A DNA stretch of 64,000 bases, from NCBI GenBank assembly GCA_025716855.1, contig JAIXMQ010000075.1:59608-123607 (forward strand), read 5' to 3'. This document shows, one piece after another, positions 1 to 11,407 of the stretch. Position 1 is the stretch's first letter, and each line of letters begins with the position of its first letter. The notes under the pieces are model-generated. The model saw only the letters and a program-made list of their open reading frames with translations. It had not been told where the DNA came from and ran no database searches. Both the position numbers and the translations under genes were made by a program. Origin of the DNA: Pilaira anomala (lineage: Eukaryota > Mucoromycota > Mucoromycetes > Mucorales > Mucoraceae).

Positions 1-298
1 CCTTTGCTTTCACTCTAATAAAATCCACAAATTGACGTCCCTAGCAACAGTATATGAAACTTAGTTACCATAGTAATATTTTTTTTTTAAAAAAAAAATT
101 CTTATTATTTACTTTGCCACGCAATTTGTATTGTACTGAACCTTTATGTGCATATTCGTCAACTTCTTCTGCTTGACATTGTACGATTGCTGTATGGAAT
201 TGACTTGCGATCGGAAACAAGTTTCTAGTTTGACGGACAGGTTGAAGTAAATGAGAATAAAGTTGAGGTCTTACAGCCGTTTGAAGTCTAAACAACAT
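1..298 (-). CDS. Probable mitochondrial Obg-type GTPase, N-terminal exons (cut by window edge)
   Basis: Seen: a minus-strand exon 298-113 starts with an ATG and an arginine-rich, acid-poor leader (MLFRLQTAVRPQLYSHLLQ...) that looks like a mitochondrial import signal. It ends at a GTAAAT donor in phase 0. After a 72-bp intron (112-41, acceptor TTGCTAG) a second exon reads GRQFVDFIRVKAK before leaving the window. Known: Obg/MTG2 GTPases begin their Gly-rich Obg fold with F-V-D-x-x-x-I-x-V-x-A-G-x-G-G, which the second exon resembles; these proteins act in late assembly of the mitochondrial large ribosomal subunit. Inference: Obg/MTG2-like. Only about 75 residues are visible and neither the Gly-rich repeats nor the G domain is reached, so the name is tentative. 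Its upstream region is shared, head to head, with ribosomal protein P0. Confidence 0.45.
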
Positions 299-600
299 GA
301 TAAAAAAAAAGTAATAAAAAAAGATAAAGGATAGTTTAACTGGGGTATCAGATAATTGTCCTTTAAAGAATCGTTTAAATGAAGTAGCATAAACTGACTA
401 TGAAAAAACAGGACCGGGAAAATGATACTATGGCAGTCACTGAGATATGTCTTTAGATACTCAATTCAATCTGCAGCCTCGTTTGAATCCTCCTCTACCA
501 GCCAGGTAATTAAAAAAGAGATATGCATCCATCCATCCGTAAAGACTAATCATGTACATCTATAGTTCTTTAAACAAGTCCTCGAACAGTAATCATTAAC
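299..600. promoter_or_regulatory. Divergent promoter region between Obg-like gene and P0
   Basis: 302 bp between two start codons pointing away from each other. It holds A/T tracts and pyrimidine stretches and no open reading frame of note. The only argument for promoter function is the position between two divergent starts; no factor-binding site was identified with confidence. Confidence 0.5.
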
Positions 601-1530
601 ATGTCGAAGAGAGAAAACAAGGCCCTTTACTTTGAAAAGTTAACCAACTACTTGGATACCTACAAGTCCATCTTCATTGTCAATGTTGATAATGTCAGCT
701 CCAACCAAATGCATCAAATCCGTTTCAGTCTTCGTGGTGAAGCCGTTGTTCTCATGGGTAAGAACACCATGGTCCGTCGTGCTCTTAAGGGTTTGATTGG
801 TGAGCGTCCCGAACTCGAGAAGCTCCTCAACTACGTTCGTGGTAACATTGGTTTCGTTTTCACTAACGCTGAACTCAAGGAAATCCGTGAAAAGATTGTT
901 GTTAACCGTGTTGCTGCTCCCGCTCGTGCCAACGCTGTTGCTCCTTGTGATGTTATTGTTCCCGGTGGTAACACTGGTATGGAACCCGGAAAGACCTCTT
1001 TCTTCCAAGCTCTTGGTATCCCAACCAAGATTGCTCGTGGTACCATTGAAATTGTCTCTGATGTCAAGCTTGTTACTGCTGGTACCAAGGTCGGTCCTTC
1101 CGAAGCTGTTCTCTTGAACATGTTGGGTATCTCTCCCTTCACTTACGGTATGGGTGTTGTCCAAGTCTATGATGCTGGTTCTCTCTTCTCTCCTGAGGTC
1201 CTCGATGTTGAGGAATCTCAATTGATTGCTAACCTCATGGCTGCTATCCGTGATATTGCCTCCGTCTCTCTTGCCGTTGGTTACCCCACTGTTGCTTCCG
1301 TTCCTCACTCCATCATCAACGGTTACAAGAACTTGTTGGCTGTCTCTGTCGCTTCCGACTATACCTTCCCCGGTTCTGAGCAAATCAAGGAATTCATCGC
1401 TAACCCCGATGCTTTCGCTGTTGCCGCTCCTGCTGCCACTGAAGCCTCTTCTGATGCTCCTGCTGCCGCTGCCGCTGAAGAAGATGAGGAATCTGAGGAT
1501 GACGATATGGGTTTCGGTCTCTTCGATTAA
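601..1530 (+). CDS. RPP0: 60S acidic ribosomal protein P0 (uL10)
   Basis: A 309-residue uninterrupted reading frame. Known role: P0 anchors the ribosomal stalk on the 60S subunit, binding 28S rRNA with its N-terminal L10 domain and two P1/P2 dimers with its C-terminal helices; the stalk recruits elongation-factor GTPases. Seen: N-terminal [13 protein letters not shown] and the QMHQIR and [10 protein letters not shown] segments of the L10 domain, the P0-specific insertion ([18 protein letters not shown]), an Ala-rich hinge and the diagnostic acidic tail ending [10 protein letters not shown]. Length matches eukaryotic P0. Codons are strongly biased to C-ending forms (GGT/GGC, ACC, AAG, CTC), unlike neighbouring genes, as expected for very high expression. 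The start is the first ATG, preceded by AAC. No intron, unusual here where most genes have several. AATAAA-like sequence follows the stop at about 1546. Confidence 0.97.
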   Translation: MSKRENKALYFEKLTNYLDTYKSIFIVNVDNVSSNQMHQIRFSLRGEAVVLMGKNTMVRRALKGLIGERPELEKLLNYVRGNIGFVFTNAELKEIREKIVVNRVAAPARANAVAPCDVIVPGGNTGMEPGKTSFFQALGIPTKIARGTIEIVSDVKLVTAGTKVGPSEAVLLNMLGISPFTYGMGVVQVYDAGSLFSPEVLDVEESQLIANLMAAIRDIASVSLAVGYPTVASVPHSIINGYKNLLAVSVASDYTFPGSEQIKEFIANPDAFAVAAPAATEASSDAPAAAAAEEDEESEDDDMGFGLFD

Positions 1531-1795
1531 ATTCTTTAAAATCTTAATAAATTAATTTCTTAAACTTTAATAGTTTAAACTTTTTTTATCTCTTTATATG
1601 TACATCTTTAGAACAAATTCCCATTATGCCAATATTTTGTAACTTAATTTGTATTAGAGTTTTTTTTTTTTTTCTTGATTTGTATTTATTTTTGCCCCGA
1701 GACTTTTTGTTTGGTTTTGTATATCATAATCCGGTCCGGAAGTCAATCATTCAATTGGGCTTAATTGGTTCGGTTAGCGATGTATTTATTTTTAA

Positions 1796-1830
<35 letters not shown>

Positions 1831-2313
1831 ACAACTTACCCAACTCTATCTAATTGGCTTTTTTGGCCACCTACACCAATAGGTGTTTTAGAATAAAGAG
1901 TCATAAGTTCAATGTGTTAAACGTATGAGAGCCAAGCAAATAGAAGTAAGAAAGAGGATAACGTTAAACAAAATAGATATAGCCTTTACTATTAAACGTT
2001 TAGTTTATATATGATCGAGGCCTTTACTGATGATTATACAACTACTTCTTATTTGATCCCAGGCCTCTTTTTTATTTCTTTTTTTATTATTTTTTTCGCG
2101 GGGTGCAAAAATACATATAAAAGCCATTCCCCTTTTCCTATCTCCCTCTTATTCTCTTTTTTTTTTCTTTTTTTAACGTCTCTTATTCTTTTCTCTTACT
2201 TTTTTCTCTCCTTCTTCATCTTATTGTACTATTGAGTACAATTAAAAAGTACTTTTTTCTCTATACCTTTTTTATTATTAAATATATTTTATAGAAAAAA
2301 AAAAAAACTCATA
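1531..2313. other. Intergenic region, no gene seen
   Basis: AT-rich with long T runs (around 1665 and 1800-1830) and pyrimidine-rich stretches. Open frames here encode only Phe/Leu/Ser-rich translations of T/C tracts and show no protein signature. The last 150 bp, a CT-rich leader followed by an A-run next to the ATG at 2314, is probably the promoter and 5' leader of the next gene. Confidence 0.6.
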
Positions 2314-2949
2314 ATGATTTTACCAAAGCTTATTCATTATTTCTTATTGTCATGTCTTATATCTATTGTATTCACTCAGACAGAAATTTTATCTTCAAGT
2401 GCTATAGAACCAAATGTAACAGCAACGAGTAGTACAATTTCTGGTACTCAATCGACAACTATGATTGTGCCTACTGCTTCTCCCTCTTCGATATCTAATT
2501 CTACTATTACTACTTCTTCATCAATTAGCAATATAACAACAAGCACAACAGCAACTTCAAATATTATGCCTACGTCTACTATGAATAATGCAGATGCATT
2601 TCCTACAGTGCAGACCCCAGGCTGGAATTCAAATGGAAATAACGAAGATACAAACCAGCAGAGCTGGCTTAGACAACACAATCGATTTGTATTTGTTATT
2701 TTCCTTGGATTATTATTTATGGCTATTTTGATCTGGTATATTGTTCGTAGTGTGAAAGGAATGCGCAAAAGATTAGAACAAGAAAACGAAGCACAGTTAT
2801 ACATGATGCAACAAGCTCGTTCTCCTCCTCCTCTTCAACAACAACAAAGAAATGATCGTGTCATTCCCGAGTCGACAACTCCTCCACCCATTTATAAAGA
2901 AGCTGATTCTTCCCCACTACAACCAGTAAATAATAATGGCCAATATTAA
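2314..2949 (+). CDS. Ser/Thr-rich single-pass membrane protein with PPxY tail
   Basis: 211 residues, single exon; not recognised as a named family. Seen: hydrophobic N-terminal signal (LIHYFLLSCLISIVFTQ), a roughly 100-residue ectodomain made almost wholly of Ser/Thr/Asn/Ile with several N-x-S/T sites (likely heavily O- and N-glycosylated), one membrane span at about residues 125-145 (FVFVIFLGLLFMAILIWYIV), a basic stop-transfer (RSVKGMRKR), then a polar Gln/Pro-rich cytoplasmic tail. The tail carries PPPIY near residue 192, which fits the PPxY motif bound by WW domains of Rsp5/Nedd4 ubiquitin ligases. Inference: a type I plasma-membrane or cell-wall-facing glycoprotein, perhaps a wall-stress-sensor-like protein or a ligase adaptor. 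The layout resembles fungal wall sensors but no sensor domain is identifiable. Confidence 0.8.
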   Translation: MILPKLIHYFLLSCLISIVFTQTEILSSSAIEPNVTATSSTISGTQSTTMIVPTASPSSISNSTITTSSSISNITTSTTATSNIMPTSTMNNADAFPTVQTPGWNSNGNNEDTNQQSWLRQHNRFVFVIFLGLLFMAILIWYIVRSVKGMRKRLEQENEAQLYMMQQARSPPPLQQQQRNDRVIPESTTPPPIYKEADSSPLQPVNNNGQY

Positions 2950-2997
2950 ATTATAATTCACTTTCTTTTTTTTTTTCTCTCCCTTCTTCGTTCAATA

Positions 2998-3031
<34 letters not shown>

Positions 3032-3360
3032 TTACCACTACTACACTTATTACAAGAAATAACTAGAGAGAGATAGAGACAGAGAAAAGTTGTTTTTATA
3101 CATATAAAAAGAACTCCCTTTTTATCTCTTATTTTTTTATTATTACTCCCCTTTCAACATATAACGATGTAATGTATATTTTATAACAATAATACTCTTT
3201 AAATAGAAACTTTTTTTTCTTTTTTTGTGATACAAAAAACCTTTTGTGTGATCAACGCAATGTACCTTTATTACTGTGAAACGAACGGTCCGATGTGACA
3301 ACTAATTAAAAGACACACACACACACATACACACACACACACATACACACACACACACAT

Positions 3361-3395
<35 letters not shown>

Positions 3396-4956
3396 CACTC
3401 CCCGGCCATCATGTTTGAGAGGGTACCCATATATGAACTTGTCTCTTTTTTTTTATATATGCTGTCTAATGCAACACAAAGAGACTGGATGCTGATCCAA
3501 AATAAAAATAAAATAAAAAAAGCTGTAAGTTTTATATGCTCACTAAAAAAGCAAGAAAACTTGTTTTTTTTTAATTATCTGTATTTTCTTTGTCCCCGTG
3601 TCTTTTTTTCTTTAATGTACATATTTGAAGACCCTGAACTAAAAATCATATATCTTATGTCAACGCATTGTTAAAAAAAAAAAAAGTCAGGGCAAGCTTC
3701 GTTTTTTTCTGAACTTGGTCTCCATTCTCATTCAAAGTAAATGTTATATGCAACTGATATATACAAAGTCATACAACAGTAAAAAAAAGAAAAAGTTTTT
3801 TGAATTCTTTGCATCAACATTTATAGGAAAAAAAACTGACGTTTTATTGCATGTAGAATAAAAAAAAAAAAAGCGCGATTGTATGTATTCATATTTGTCA
3901 AGAAAAAAAAAAGAAAGGTCTGGCCTTTTTAACGTTCCACCATCAATTTCATTTTAATTTAATCAGTTTGACCTACCGACTCTCTTTCGCTTGAACCTCT
4001 TTTCAGAACAATAAAGTCCATTATAAAAGCGCCTCATTTTCCAATTGTGTCACTTTCTAAAACAATTTTTTTTTCGCTTATACATGTATAAATAAATATC
4101 AACGAACCGTAAAAACAAACGTCAAATTCAATGCAACTTTTATTAAAATATCTATTCCCGCATACAGATTTATAAATATACTATCTATATGCCATTGTAG
4201 TTAATTATCTAAAGTTACGGAGCATATAAAATACAATCATGCGGCTGGTAAATTTTATCCGTTAGTTCTAAAAAAAAATAGTTAATTGGCGATGATTTCC
4301 GAAAAATAAATGGCGCCTACTACTTACATTTATGTCAATCGAGGCATCTTCACTTATCGAAAGATACCGAAAATTATATTTATTGTACACATGATTGCTT
4401 GTTATGAAGCTGCAACAAACAAGAAAAAAGCCAAATATAACATTTTGCTTTAGTAATAATAATTTTATTTTTGGGTGGAATAATAAAATGATTAGAAGTT
4501 TGGAAGAAGTAACTATTGAATAAAGTAGAAATTTCGCTTTATTTTGGTTGAGAACCTTCTGGTCTTTATCTTTTTTTTTTTTTTTTTTTTTTTTTTTTCA
4601 GGGCCTGCTCAAGCTCACTCCATAAAGTCGGCATGAGACTTCAAGGAGTATATCCTGTTATGTGCAGTAGTATAGCTTCCTTCTTGTATATATATAAATA
4701 TCTCTATTTTGCTCGAAGGAGAGAATATCCTTAGTATACTTTTTTTTTCTTTTACTGTTGTCTTACCTTTTCAACCTATTACATATTCCTCCAAATGTGC
4801 GGGTTGTTAATATCTGGGCTGATCTTTTTTGCTCAGAGAATAGTAGACGACGACGTCACTTTTAATTTTTTTTCTTGGCTCAGTCTCTAAGACCCTGCTG
4901 ATTTGTATTTTTTTTTCTTCTACTACTCATTTTTTCTCCCCTCTCTTTCTGTAACA
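2950..4956. other. 2-kb intergenic region, no gene seen
   Basis: AT-rich sequence with long T runs at about 3001-3028 and 4570-4598 and a dinucleotide microsatellite at 3311-3397. A small open frame at 3411-3674 has no recognisable protein features. The sequence just upstream of 4957 has a pyrimidine-rich leader and a GACGTCA-type (CREB/ATF-like) octamer region near 4852-4859, plausibly part of the COX7A promoter. Confidence 0.5.
3311..3397. repeat. (AC)n/(AT)n compound microsatellite
   Basis: About 65 bp of AC dinucleotides interrupted by AT at regular spacing, passing into about 20 bp of pure AT. A simple-sequence tract with no coding role. Confidence 0.95.
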
Positions 4957-5124
4957 ATGATTGCTCCTATTACTGGTAAATTGCGCAAGTTAGTCATCAA
5001 GGACATTACTATTGCTCTTTCTCTCGGTGCCGCCGGTGGTGCTGCTTGGTGGAACCTTTACCATTTGCCTAACGTCGTTCGTCGCGATGCTTATTATGCT
5101 AAGCTCGAAGCTTCCAAGCAATAA
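4957..5124 (+). CDS. COX9: Cytochrome c oxidase subunit 7A (yeast Cox9-like)
   Basis: 55-residue protein, single exon. The ATG at 4957 (context AACAATG) is chosen because the product then starts MIAPITGKLRKLVIKDI, closely matching the N-terminus of fungal Cox9/VIIa; the upstream in-frame Phe-rich stretch from 4903 is translated leader. Seen: the PITGK-(basic) start, one membrane helix (ITIALSLGAAGGAAWWNLY) and a short basic intermembrane tail (VVRRDAYYAKLEASKQ). Known role: small nuclear-encoded subunit of respiratory complex IV in the inner membrane, needed for assembly. Length is right for the family (55-60). Codons are C-rich, as in P0, suggesting high expression. It converges with the ABCC gene; (CAA)n-like and (GT)n repeats fill the gap between the two stops. 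Confidence 0.9.
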   Translation: MIAPITGKLRKLVIKDITIALSLGAAGGAAWWNLYHLPNVVRRDAYYAKLEASKQ

Positions 5125-5148
5125 ATGTTTTAATACAAAAACAACAAA

Positions 5149-5179
<31 letters not shown>

Positions 5180-5429
5180 GCAACAACAACAAACAACAGC
5201 AACAACATCAAAAGTGGTTTTTTTATAACATAAAAAATCATATCTGAAAAAAAAAAGTCATCTATTTTTTTTTGTTATATAAATAAATCAAAATTATATA
5301 GAGTTATATATATTTATTGAATCAAAAATGTCTTCTTTGTATAAGGGGTGTGTGTGTGCGTTTATTAGTAGATAGAATATAGATATATTATATGTGTGTG
5401 TGTGTGTGTGTGTGTATAAGAGTTTCTCT

Positions 5430-6446
5430 TTAAGAAAGGATATCAGTATCTAAAGTAAGTTCATCTAAAATACCAGCCTTTTCACATAGAGATTGTAATA
5501 AACTATGCTGTTTATTCAACAATTCTATAGCTGAATCGTATTCCACTAGATTTCCTTCATCAAAAACCATGACTTTATCATAATTGACAACATCATGAAG
5601 CATATAAGGAATGACAATCAAAGTCTATAAGAAAGAAAAAAAAAGTTTAAGATCTTTTTTTAAATACATGAATAACAAGGTATTTACCGATTCTTCAAAC
5701 TCTTGATCTATCACAGATCGAATGATTTCTTGTGACTCTGGACTTAATTGTGCTTCTTCAATAATCACAAGCTTAGTACAATCTTGTAATAAAGCTCGAG
5801 CAATACAAAGCAATTGTCGTTCATATACTGGGAGTCTTCTTCCTTCTTTCCCCAAATCTTTATCAAGATCTTGAATGGTTAATGACCCTGCTACATACGC
5901 ACTACTCGTGGCTGTCACATCATGCATTGGAGGCCTTGCCAGTCGTACTCTATACAACACTTGCCAAAGGGCGTAATCATCATACTCTCCAAAAGGATCC
6001 AAGTTACTTCGAACAGTACCGCTTAATAGCCAACCGTCTTTTGAGATAAATGTGATGCGTGATCTAAGATCTTCCACACCAATCTGTTTTTTTTCAAGCA
6101 TTATCAAATCAGTATTACAGTAAACATATCGCATATGTATATATATATATATATATATTTATATATTTATTTACCCAGGCAATGTTAACACCATCAATTT
6201 TAATAGATCCTCGCATTGGTTCCATAAATCGAAACAAGCAAGATATCAGTGCATATTTCTCCGCGCCTGCTCTACCCACTAATGCTATTTTCTCTCCAGA
6301 AAAGATATTGAATGAGATATGTTTCAGTATCGCATCCGTTTCAGAGTTTGTGAAGCTAACCATGAGATCTCGTACTTGAATTGTCGCTGTTGTAGGCCAC
6401 TATTTTTTTTTCTCTAAGTAACTATTCATCTATACAAAACAAGTTC

Positions 6447-6511
<65 letters not shown>

Positions 6512-8212
6512 ACAGCTGCAGGAGGTCTTGAGCCTTCTACTATACTTGGTGGTTCTTGTGGCATCTCCATATACTCATTAATTCTTTCTACGGCTTCAAA
6601 ATGCATATCTACCGTAGTTGATTGTCGCATCAACCAATACACGTATTCCAATAAGCTAGTAGAGAACGTCAATGCAATACCTGCTAATCCTGCATCCACC
6701 GTCTGAATCTTTTGAATTAACGTAACACTAATAAACAGCGATAAAAAGGTTCCTAACAACTCAACACGTACAAATAACCATCGATTGGTGGTCCAAAGTG
6801 TATAGAAAGGTCTCATATGATCATCTAAGCGATGAAACATCTTTTTCATCATGGTCCATTCTTCTCCATACGCACGTACTGTTGCAAGTCCGGCTAAAGT
6901 ATCCGTATATAGATGAAAAATAGGTGGTCGACTCTCTGCATTCAAACGCTTTAATTCTCGTGAAGCTCGAATGTAAATTAAACCAATGTAAAGGTACAGT
7001 AAGGCCGCGATTAAACTCGCTGCAAAGAATTCGGGTAAGATCAAACCAATCGTAAAGACTACACCAAAGACGCCAAAGACTGTTTGAAGAAGGAAATTGA
7101 CATGAAATCCAATACTTGAATCGACCGTCTCCATATCTTTACTAAATCGATTCATGATTTGACTGACGGGTGTGATATCAAAGAACTGTAAAGGCGCATG
7201 ACAAACGGATTGTAAGAGACCAAGGAAGATACGATTAGAGGCATGTAAGGAACCTCTGTATTGAATGACAGTGCGTATGAAATTACATGCTACTGTGATA
7301 AGACAAAGACCCAAATAGACCATAACATAGTGATTTGAAACGGCAACCGAGTCTGTATTTACAACTTCTGGCTTGACAGTTTGGTTTATAAAGACACTAT
7401 ACCTTGAATAAGCCATGGACCATACCTGTAAAAAAAAGGCGATTCCATGTTAGCCTTTTCTTACACACACAAATATAGATTTTTTTTTCTCCCCTCCAAC
7501 AAAAAAAGAAATAAAATAAAATGGTTTACCTTCCTTTAGCCAATAACCTTCTGAAATATTTGCAAGTCTCGCAAGCAAAGTAAATAAGATGGCTGAAGTC
7601 CAATACTTCCAACCACCACAAGCAGCATAATAAGTTGCATACGCATAATCTCTTGATTTATAAAACAATCCACGATCTTGATCTTCTTCAGCTTGTTGTC
7701 GAATCGAGTCAGGTATAATAGAAGCCTCGTCAAAAAAGTCTTCATCAAATAAGGTATTATTATGTGTACTATGTGCACTCGTATCTGGATTATCAAATAA
7801 AGCATCAATTACATCCGTATGTTGTTGTTGCTGTAATTGTTCTTCTACCAGTCGTTGATTACTCTTTCTTCTCTTCTTGATCAAACCCACAATCTTTTCT
7901 GGATCGGTTTCAATTGCATCTATTTTACCTTCATTGCCTTCCTCAAGCGTTAAATGAACAAATAAGTATGCATCTCTTGCCCAAAACATATCTGGCCATG
8001 TAGCCACTACCAAGATCGTACGGTCCTTCATTAATTCACCTCGAATACAGTTTTCGTAAATGAATGTAGAGGACAATTTACCCAGTTTATGAAATATATC
8101 ATCAATCAGTACTGTCTTTGCTCTTGAATATACGGCCCTGGCTAAAGAGATCTTGTGCTGCATAATTTCTAATAATAACAACAAATGTAAGTATAAACTA
8201 TAAATAAACTTG

Positions 8213-8245
<33 letters not shown>

Positions 8246-11155
8246 TACCTGAGCCCGAGATACCTCGATCACTTGTTAAAGTTAAATCCCCATTATCAAA
8301 CAAAGACAAATCACGTAACAAATCACACTGATGCAAAACCGCACGATACCGAGTGTCATCCCAAGTTTCCGAGAACAAGATGTTTTCTCGGATTGTCCCA
8401 TGTTCAATCCAAGCCATTTGTGCCACATAAGCAACTTTATGTACATACAATCCATTTTCTTTTACTCTTGTCAAATACTTGCTAGGTAAAAAAATCTGTC
8501 CATTATCTCCTTCCATATCTCCCAAGAGTGCCGCTAAAACACTTGTCTTTCCACTCTTATTTTGTCCTGAAATAATCGATAATTTACCCGTAGGAAACAT
8601 AATAGAAGTAGGTACCACCAACTTGAAATTTGTTTGTTGTTGTGAACATGGCCATTGAAATACCCCAGATGTTCCGAATCCTACCTTGTCTTGTTCGACT
8701 GTAGGTTCTGGACTCTCCGTTTCTTTTTCGGGTGTGTTTAGAAAGGTGGTGATATGTCCAAGACTGATTTTCGCGTCACTATATGCCATAAAGGCTTGTG
8801 GCATCACGTTTATTGGGTCACGTAGCATTCCAAACAAAACAATGCTAACAAATGCCGTACTATAATCATGTTAATTATATATATATAAATATACATGTAT
8901 ACACTTGATATTTTCTTATACCTTGCATCCAATGTCTTTTTTTCTATCATTGTATACCAAGCAAAAGAAATGGTAGTAACAAATACAGGTGTAGCAAACC
9001 AAACCAATCCTAGTATCGTATTTTGTGTATATAACTTGATCAATTTCACCAACTCATCATCTCTCGCATTCTATTCCATAAAAGTTAATAAATAAAGACA
9101 TCATACAAAAAAAAAAAAAAAAAAAAGAGTTACTTTACAGTGATAGCTTGTTCCCATCTTCTTTCAGAAGCTAAAAACTTGATTGTTTTGATCCCTTCAC
9201 AGAGTTCACGCAATAAACGTAGCCTCCACGACTTTGCATCTGCTAAATGTGTTTGTGCCATCATCAACCGACGACTGATATAATGTGTAGAGGGTAAAGC
9301 TACAACCATGACAATTAAACCCGCTAAAAAGGAGTTCCCTAAAATCTGATATAAAAAGATGACACCTGCTGCAATTTCCAGCGGACATGTATAAAATATC
9401 TAAAAAGAATAAAAAAAAAAAAAAAAAAAAAAAAAAAATAAATTTCTACATGTACATATATCTAATTTATTTTGTGATACTTACATGAAGGTAAGAAGCG
9501 AGTTCTGCTAATCGTTCTGTATCTTGACTCATTAAACTAGCTTGTTGTTGAATAGATTCGTCATGATCTTCTTCCTCTTCAGAATCTGACTGATCATCAC
9601 CATCATCATCTAACGACGTCTTTTTAGTAGTATGATGTACATCTTTCGCTCTTAAAGCATGTGCATAAATTTCTGAATTCAACATATGGGTGATTGTAAC
9701 ATGCCATCTTCGTCCCCATAACAAAGTCTGTGAAGCAACCAAAGTACTTGCTACATTACAAGCAAATAGAGCAACACAATAAAGGTATCCAACCTCTGAT
9801 GAAGGATGTTGTTCATGATGATGTTCCTGTATATAATTCAATAATTTTCTCAAGAAGAAAGGATTTGCATAATGAAATAAGACTGCTCCAATAGCTGTTA
9901 TAAATTGACAGAGTACAATTTTTTGGTTAGAGAGGTAGAGACGTTCAATGATACTACGCATGGTGATGGTTCTGGTTGTAGCCGTCTCTGTAAATAATCG
10001 ATAATTTTCTCGTGCTCTTTGACGCGTAGGGAGTGCCCATAATGAACTGGCTGTCAGACGAGATTTAAATGCTTGCTTTAAAAGTGTATTCATCCAGCTA
10101 AATGTGATGGATGAAAGTGGAGAAGCGCAAGATTCCAAGCTAAGAATACGGCCCTGAATATTATATATTAATTATCATGTTTGATGTACGGATATATATA
10201 TTTTGTGTTATAACTCACATTGCGTACAACACGACCGTCATGAAGTACAAGTACTCCATCTTCATCATCTTCAAAATCTACGAGTTCTCCTTGATCCAAT
10301 TCAGACGGTGAAGTAATGATGACAATCCATAAAATAAAGCACAATCCTAAATCAATCCCTGCAAATGTCTTTTCTATCGCAGAAGAAATAAACCATTTGT
10401 TATCCATAGTAAAATAATAATCAAAGAATCGAATGAGTGCCGAGATGAATGTAATTGAATAAAATACTAAGAAATGGTGACTATAGCGAGTGAATTTAGA
10501 TGGATCGATTGGATTTGTTGGTGTTGTAAATGATTTAATGACTAGAATAAGTATATAAATCTAATACAAAAGAGTTTAGAGAAGGGTAATAAGTTGAAAA
10601 ATATTATTATTATTATTATTATTATTTTTACTCGAGGTATAAATGCAAGACTAGGATCAACTACTTGATAAAGTGGTGGTATCTTGTCTGAATCTTTTGA
10701 TCTTTCAAGTATTGCACTTTCCAATCTCCAAGCAAATAAGAAGGCCCAACAACTGATCTCTAATAATGTAATCACTAACAGCACCAGACTTCTTTTGAAT
10801 ACTGACACTGTCTTGGATGTAGGTAATCGAAGACAGTCATTTTCATCAATCACTGTATACTGTCGGTGGTAACGTGAAATAGAGAATAAAATACATGATA
10901 TCACGAAAAATAAAACTGGGAATAATCCATCTAAAATTCTACAGAAAAAGAAGTATTTTAATATTTTTGTGCCTGTGTGTTTTTTAGTCCCTCTTTTTTT
11001 TTTTTTTTACGTTTCTCGATAACAAGAATTAATAGTTAGAAAATGAGGATCAGTCTAAAAAAAAAAGTGTTATTCATCAAGTCAATGTCTATTTGTTGTC
11101 ACTATTAAAAAATAACCTTTTCGCCTTGATTCAATCCACAGAATGCTGTTGACAT
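5430..11155 (-). CDS. ABCC/MRP-type transporter homologue with eroded ATPase motifs
   Basis: Thirteen exons on the minus strand: 11155-11117, 11054-11011, 10938-10632, 10560-10219, 10153-9485, 9399-9139, 9070-8922, 8859-8249, 8168-7530, 7425-6514, 6399-6175, 6083-5688, 5624-5430, about 1,595 residues, normal for a full MRP. Order: TMD0 (from MSTAFCGLNQGEK), TMD1, NBD1, linker, TMD2, NBD2. The backbone is clearly ABCC (GTIRENILF; RSNLDPFGEY; RPPAAWP; ISLARAVYS), but nucleotide-handling motifs are damaged. NBD1: Walker A GQNKSGKT, signature GSEIM instead of LSGGQ, Walker B/D-loop IDDIFHKLG, H-loop His replaced by Thr. NBD2: Walker A GRAGAEKY, Q-loop region ISKDG, signature LPVYE, Walker B/D-loop IIEEAQLSPE, H-loop His replaced by Tyr. 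Known: MRPs use ATP to export glutathione conjugates and related anions from cytosol or into vacuoles. Inference: an ATPase-deficient pseudo-transporter or a gene starting to decay. One junction (exon 9/10) does not keep frame with canonical splicing. Confidence 0.85.
6449..6507. repeat. 59-bp uninterrupted T run inside an intron
   Basis: Pure T from 6449 to 6507 (poly-A in the sense of the ABCC gene), within intron 6513-6400. It lies just inside the GTAAGT donor. It is the longest homopolymer in the window. Confidence 0.95.
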
Positions 11156-11195
11156 GCGTGTTGTTGAATAAGTAAATTTTATTTTCTTATCACTC

Positions 11196-11230
<35 letters not shown>

Positions 11231-11407
11231 AGTTCTATGTATTTGAAGGAAACGAAAAGAGAGAAAGAGAGGGAAAATAACAGTTTTTTTTTATTTTATT
11301 TCTTGTCTAACGTTCAGAAAAAAAAAAGGGGTTTTTTTAACTCGTTTCGGTGACGCGATTACAAAATATGAGTTGTGTACACAAAAATAAATATAAACAT
11401 TTAGATT

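Noticed and set aside
640..1555. Long open frames on the opposite strand and in other frames across the P0 gene
   Set aside because: They are a by-product of the strong codon bias of P0, which removes stop codons from other frames; they have no domain or start context.
2011..2235. Open frame rich in Phe/Ser/Leu upstream of the Ser/Thr-rich protein
   Set aside because: It translates T/C-rich promoter DNA and lacks any protein signature.
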